A stretch of DNA of 64,000 nt from an uncultured Oscillospiraceae bacterium. Lineage in GTDB: Bacteria; Bacillota; Clostridia; Oscillospirales; Oscillospiraceae. Below, piece after piece: positions 61,354 through 64,000 of this stretch (its first letter is position 1; every line of letters starts with the position of its first letter). The notes beneath the pieces were generated by a model. It saw nothing but the letters and a program-made list of their open reading frames with translations, was not told the DNA's origin and searched no databases. The position numbers were made by a program, and so were the translations under genes. The stretch is from NCBI GenBank assembly GCA_947631845.1, contig CANRMY010000001.1:1-64000 (forward strand), read 5' to 3'.

Positions 61354-61815
61354 TCACATCTCCTCCCATTTCTCCAGCTTCTCCACGAAACAGCTTGAGT
61401 CAAGCCCCTGTCCCATGGAGCGGTCAAGGCAGTGTACCCGGTACTCCCCGTCCTTCAGGCTTCCGGTGATGGTACCGGGGGTCATGGTGATGCAGTTGGC
61501 CAGCAGAACGCGGCCCGTCTCGGTTTTGACTCTGTCGGTGGTGAAACGCGCCACCACGCTGTCAGGCTCCTTTTTCGTGTAGATGAAGGGCAGCAGGGCC
61601 AAGCAGGACTTGACGATCTCCCGGAGCAGGACAGCAAAAAGCACCAACAGCCGGGGCAGCCGCCGGACGGTGTCCCAGTCGCGCTTCAGACCGTAATGCA
61701 TAAACCGGCAGCAGAAAATATACAGCGCCGCCGTGATGACAAGGCCAAAGAGGACGACCTCCAGACTCACCCTGCCGTTCAGAAGGATCCACACCGCGAA
61801 AAAGAGCACGAACAT
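61354..61815 (-). CDS. MnhE/MrpE-like antiporter subunit
   Basis: This 153-residue protein is the first gene of the operon. Two or three N-terminal helices (FVLFFAVWILLNGRVSLEVV; FGLVITAALYIFCC) precede the cytoplasmic MrpE domain with LLANCITMTPGTITG and DREMG-like SMGQGLDS. ATG 61815 has AAAGGAG eight bases ahead; longer upstream in-frame sequence crosses the promoter and is not coding. Confidence 0.88.
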   Translation of the reverse strand: MFVLFFAVWILLNGRVSLEVVLFGLVITAALYIFCCRFMHYGLKRDWDTVRRLPRLLVLFAVLLREIVKSCLALLPFIYTKKEPDSVVARFTTDRVKTETGRVLLANCITMTPGTITGSLKDGEYRVHCLDRSMGQGLDSSCFVEKLEKWEEM

Positions 61816-61844
61816 GAGGCAGACTCCTTTGAAAAGATACACAT

Positions 61845-61873
61845 ATTTTAGTGATTTGGAGCGTTGTTGTAAA
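61845..61873 (-). promoter_or_regulatory. Sigma-A promoter for the Mrp/Mbh-like operon
   Basis: On the minus strand TTTACA (plus 61868-61873), a 17-base spacer and TAAAAT (plus 61845-61850), 30 bases before the first ATG. Leader is short (~22 bases). No operator was recognised. Confidence 0.68.
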
Positions 61874-61935
61874 CATTCAGAATTCATAAAATTCCGGGCC
61901 AAATAAATAAAAATTAGTGATTTTTTCAAGTTATG

Positions 61936-61944
61936 TGATATAAT
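61936..61944 (+). promoter_or_regulatory. Extended -10 promoter candidate for cwlD
   Basis: TGATATAAT (61936-61944) is an extended -10 box; no good -35 lies at the right distance. The gap to cwlD is 55 bases. A sporulation sigma factor could instead be used. Confidence 0.38.
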
Positions 61945-61999
61945 CAGTATAGACGCCTGCTCCCCGACATATTTTTGGACCGAAAGGGGAGAGGTCCAA

Positions 62000-62710
62000 A
62001 TGAAAAAAGCTTTTCTGTTCCGGGCGATCCTGGCCCTGGCTGTTGTAGGGCTCGCCGCGGGAGCGGCGACGCGGTTGGCGTATATATCCCGCCCCCGTGC
62101 GGCGGCACGGATCATGAGCACGGGGCGAAACGAGAGGACGCTGATCCTCGACCCAGGCCACGGCGGGGCCGACGGCGGCGCCGTTTCGGTGACGGGGACA
62201 TATGAGAGCCAGATCAACCTGGCCATCGCCCTGCGGTGCCGCGCCCTGGCGGAGCTCTACGGCGTTGACACAGTGATGACCCGGGAGAGCGAGACGCTGG
62301 ACTACCCGGAGAGCGCCTCCACCATTCACGCAAAGAAGGTCTGGGACACAAAGGCCCGCGTGGAGCTTGTCAGCTCCACCCCCTACGCCGTGCTGATCAG
62401 CATCCACCAGAACAAATACACCACCGCGTCCCCCCACGGCAGTCAGGCCCTGTACGCCAAAACCGAGGGGAGCCAGGAGCTTGCCCAGGCCATGCAGTCG
62501 AATCTGTCCCAGGTGACAGGGGAGAGCAAGCGGACGGCCGCGCGGATAGGGGAGAGCATATACCTTATGAACCATGTGGATTGTCCCGCCGTGCTGGTGG
62601 AATGCGGCTTCGTGTCCAACGTTCTGGAAGCAAAAAAGCTGGAGGAGCCGGCCTATCAGCTGAAGCTGGCAGCCGTCATCGTGGGCACGTATCTGAACAG
62701 CGTTTGTTAA
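62000..62710 (+). CDS. cwlD: N-acetylmuramoyl-L-alanine amidase CwlD
   Basis: This 236-residue Amidase_3 enzyme has a membrane/signal helix (FRAILALAVVGLAAGAA), then zinc ligands in LDPGHGGADGG, the Glu in YESQINLAIAL and LISIHQNK, and the catalytic Glu in VLVECGFVSN. CwlD removes the stem peptide to start muramic-delta-lactam formation in the spore cortex. The order cwlD-near-Mrp-like operon is not known to be functional. Confidence 0.9.
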   Translation: MKKAFLFRAILALAVVGLAAGAATRLAYISRPRAAARIMSTGRNERTLILDPGHGGADGGAVSVTGTYESQINLAIALRCRALAELYGVDTVMTRESETLDYPESASTIHAKKVWDTKARVELVSSTPYAVLISIHQNKYTTASPHGSQALYAKTEGSQELAQAMQSNLSQVTGESKRTAARIGESIYLMNHVDCPAVLVECGFVSNVLEAKKLEEPAYQLKLAAVIVGTYLNSVC

Positions 62711-62799
62711 CATAACATATGTTCAACATTATGTTAAGTAAACATAATGTTGTCATCAGTTTACATAATATTCGTCTAAATCTGGTTTACATAACATAA
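62707..62799 (+). repeat. A+T-rich dyad cluster upstream of radA, with LexA-box-like site
   Basis: Within 93 bases the motif (T/A)ACATAA occurs at least five times on both strands: TTAACATAA at 62707-62715 and inverted at 62729-62737, AAACATAA near 62740, and TTTACATAA at 62760 and 62786. Dyads include AACATATGTTC (62714-62724), close to the Gram-positive LexA box GAACATATGTTC, and a 12-bp stem CAACATTATGTT/AACATAATGTTG (62724-62752). No clear promoter was seen; an AAGGAG ribosome site follows. Confidence 0.6.
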
Positions 62800-62811
62800 G
62801 GAGACAGAGAG

Positions 62812-64000
62812 ATGAAAGCAAAGACGACCTTTTTCTGCACCGCCTGCGGGAACGAGTTTCCCCGCTGGAGCGGACAGTGTTCCGCCTGCGGGGCCTGGAA
62901 CACCATCGTGGAGGAGCCGGTCAAAAAGGAGGAGAAACGTCCTGCCGCCGGGGCGGCGAAGGGCTTTGCCGCCAAGCGTCCGGTGCCTCTCAAGGAGGTC
63001 GACGTCACCGAGGAGATCCGGTTTGATACGGGTCTGGGGGAGCTCGACCGCGTCCTGGGCGGCGGCGGCGTCAAGGGCTCGCTGGTGCTGGTGGGCGGCG
63101 CGCCGGGGATCGGAAAATCCACACTTTTATTGCAGATCTGCGAGCACATTGGAAAGGAGCACAGCATTTTATATGTGACGGGCGAGGAATCCGAACGTCA
63201 GCTGAAAATGCGCGCCCAGCGGCTCCATGTGCAGAGCGACAATCTGTTGATCCTCTCGGAGACGAATATCTCCGATATCCTTGAAGCCGTCAGCGAGACA
63301 TCTCCCGAAATCCTCATCATCGATTCCATCCAGACATTGTATTCACCGGAGCTCAACAGCGCCCCCGGCAGTGTGGGCCAGGTCAAGGATTGCACCATGA
63401 CCCTGATGCAGCTGGCCAAGGGCTCCGGCGTCACGGTTTTCGTCATCGGCCACGTCAATAAGGAGGGCGCCATCGCCGGGCCCAAGGTCCTGGAGCATAT
63501 GGTGGACTGCGTCCTGTATTTTGAGGGCGATCAAACCGCCAACTACCGGATCTTGAGGGCGGCCAAAAACAGATTTGGTTCAACCAATGAGATCGGCGTT
63601 TTTGAGATGGCCGAGCACGGGCTTGTGGAGGTCCCGAACCCTTCCGAATTACTGCTGTCAGGGCGGCCCAAAAACACACCGGGAACATGCGTCACCTGTG
63701 TCATGGAGGGCTCCAGACCCGTCCTGGCGGAGATCCAGGCGCTGTTGACGCCCACCAATTTCAATGTACCCAGGCGCACCTCCAACGGCTTGGACTACAA
63801 CCGGGCGATGCTGCTGTTGGCCGTGCTGGAAAAGCGCGGCGGGCTCAGGATCGGCGGCGCCGACAGCTATGTGAACGTGATCGGCGGGCTGTACATCGAC
63901 GAGCCGGCGGCGGATCTGGCGGCCATACTGGCTATGGCGTCCAGCTATCGGGATATCCCGATCCCGGACGATCTGGTGGCCATCGGCGAAATCGGTCTGA
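62812..64000 (+). CDS. radA: DNA repair protein RadA, C-terminally cut by window edge
   Basis: The visible 396 residues cover most of the ~455-residue protein. The N-terminal C4 zinc finger (FCTACGNEFPRWSGQCSACG) is followed by the RecA-like ATPase with Walker A GGAPGIGKSTLL, Walker B ILIIDSIQTLYS and the RadA-specific KNRFGSTNEIGVFEM, then the start of the Lon-like domain (FNVPRRTSNGLDYNR). RadA extends heteroduplex during recombination as a branch-migration helicase. The start is the ATG after AAGGAGACAGAGAG. Confidence 0.96.
   Translation, partial: MKAKTTFFCTACGNEFPRWSGQCSACGAWNTIVEEPVKKEEKRPAAGAAKGFAAKRPVPLKEVDVTEEIRFDTGLGELDRVLGGGGVKGSLVLVGGAPGIGKSTLLLQICEHIGKEHSILYVTGEESERQLKMRAQRLHVQSDNLLILSETNISDILEAVSETSPEILIIDSIQTLYSPELNSAPGSVGQVKDCTMTLMQLAKGSGVTVFVIGHVNKEGAIAGPKVLEHMVDCVLYFEGDQTANYRILRAAKNRFGSTNEIGVFEMAEHGLVEVPNPSELLLSGRPKNTPGTCVTCVMEGSRPVLAEIQALLTPTNFNVPRRTSNGLDYNRAMLLLAVLEKRGGLRIGGADSYVNVIGGLYIDEPAADLAAILAMASSYRDIPIPDDLVAIGEIGL

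Noticed and set aside
52488..61815. Operon as NADH dehydrogenase (complex I) or hydrogenase
   Set aside because: No NuoA, B, C, D, E, F, G, H, I or J-type gene and no NiFe subunit is present; E/F/G/B subunits point to Mrp/Mbh.
62766..62780. Sigma-A promoter in the radA upstream dyad cluster (TAATAT or TCTAAA as -10)
   Set aside because: No -35 of acceptable quality at 16-18 bases; TTGTCA lies 19 bases from TCTAAA and 10 from TAATAT.

Overview
The window is a 64 kb piece of a G+C-rich (by eye around 60% or more), endospore-forming member of the Clostridia. Gene content and order resemble Oscillospiraceae-type genomes (Oscillibacter/Flavonifractor relatives); this is inferred from family content only. 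Support comes from the spore genes (gerW, a SipL-like gene, yunB, cotJ, cwlD), an ispH-rpsA fusion, the MEP isoprenoid pathway, S-layer-homology domains, and the cluster yicC-remA-gmk-rpoZ-priA-def-fmt-rsmB-rlmN-stp-prkC-rsgA. I see no prophage, insertion sequence, CRISPR array or tRNA. Both ends cut genes: clpP on the left, radA on the right.

Layout. 1-4.9 kb: proteolysis and ribosome assembly (clpP', clpX, lon, engB). 4.9-10 kb: site-2 protease, scpA-scpB, DUF2953-gerW, a D,D-carboxypeptidase and rluB. 10-15.8 kb: RpiR regulator, HI0933 flavoprotein, cmk, plsC and the ispH-S1 fusion, mostly overlapping. 16-18.7 kb: ispD-ispF, then DUF3343 plus a cysteine desulfurase. 18.9-23.1 kb: cdaA-cdaR (c-di-AMP), DUF5685, a J-domain/TPR protein and a small membrane protein. 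23.1-34.7 kb: the conserved core run yicC to rsgA. 34.9-39.6 kb: small genes and RNA (49-aa membrane protein, SipL-like protein, an antisense 40-aa Asn/Gln-only peptide, yebC, a leader peptide with a long hairpin before an MFS exporter, and RNase P RNA on the minus strand). 39.6-48.6 kb: murD, an YnbB-like PLP enzyme, yunB, ligA, a secreted NAGPA-SLH protein and a GltD-like oxidoreductase. 48.7-52.4 kb: cotJ genes (minus) facing away from a BlaI-M56 pair (plus). 52.5-61.8 kb: a ten-gene minus-strand operon for an Mrp/Mbh-like ion-translocating membrane complex with four antiporter-type subunits and no redox subunit. 62-64 kb: cwlD and radA'.

Points of most interest are the redox-less Mrp/Mbh-like operon, the 40-residue Asn/Gln peptide with a sigma-G-like promoter, the uORF-plus-hairpin leader before the MFS gene, the internal ribosome site in the ispH-S1 fusion, and the dyad-rich radA upstream region. 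Promoter and hairpin calls were made by reading the sequence; no search or folding program was run.
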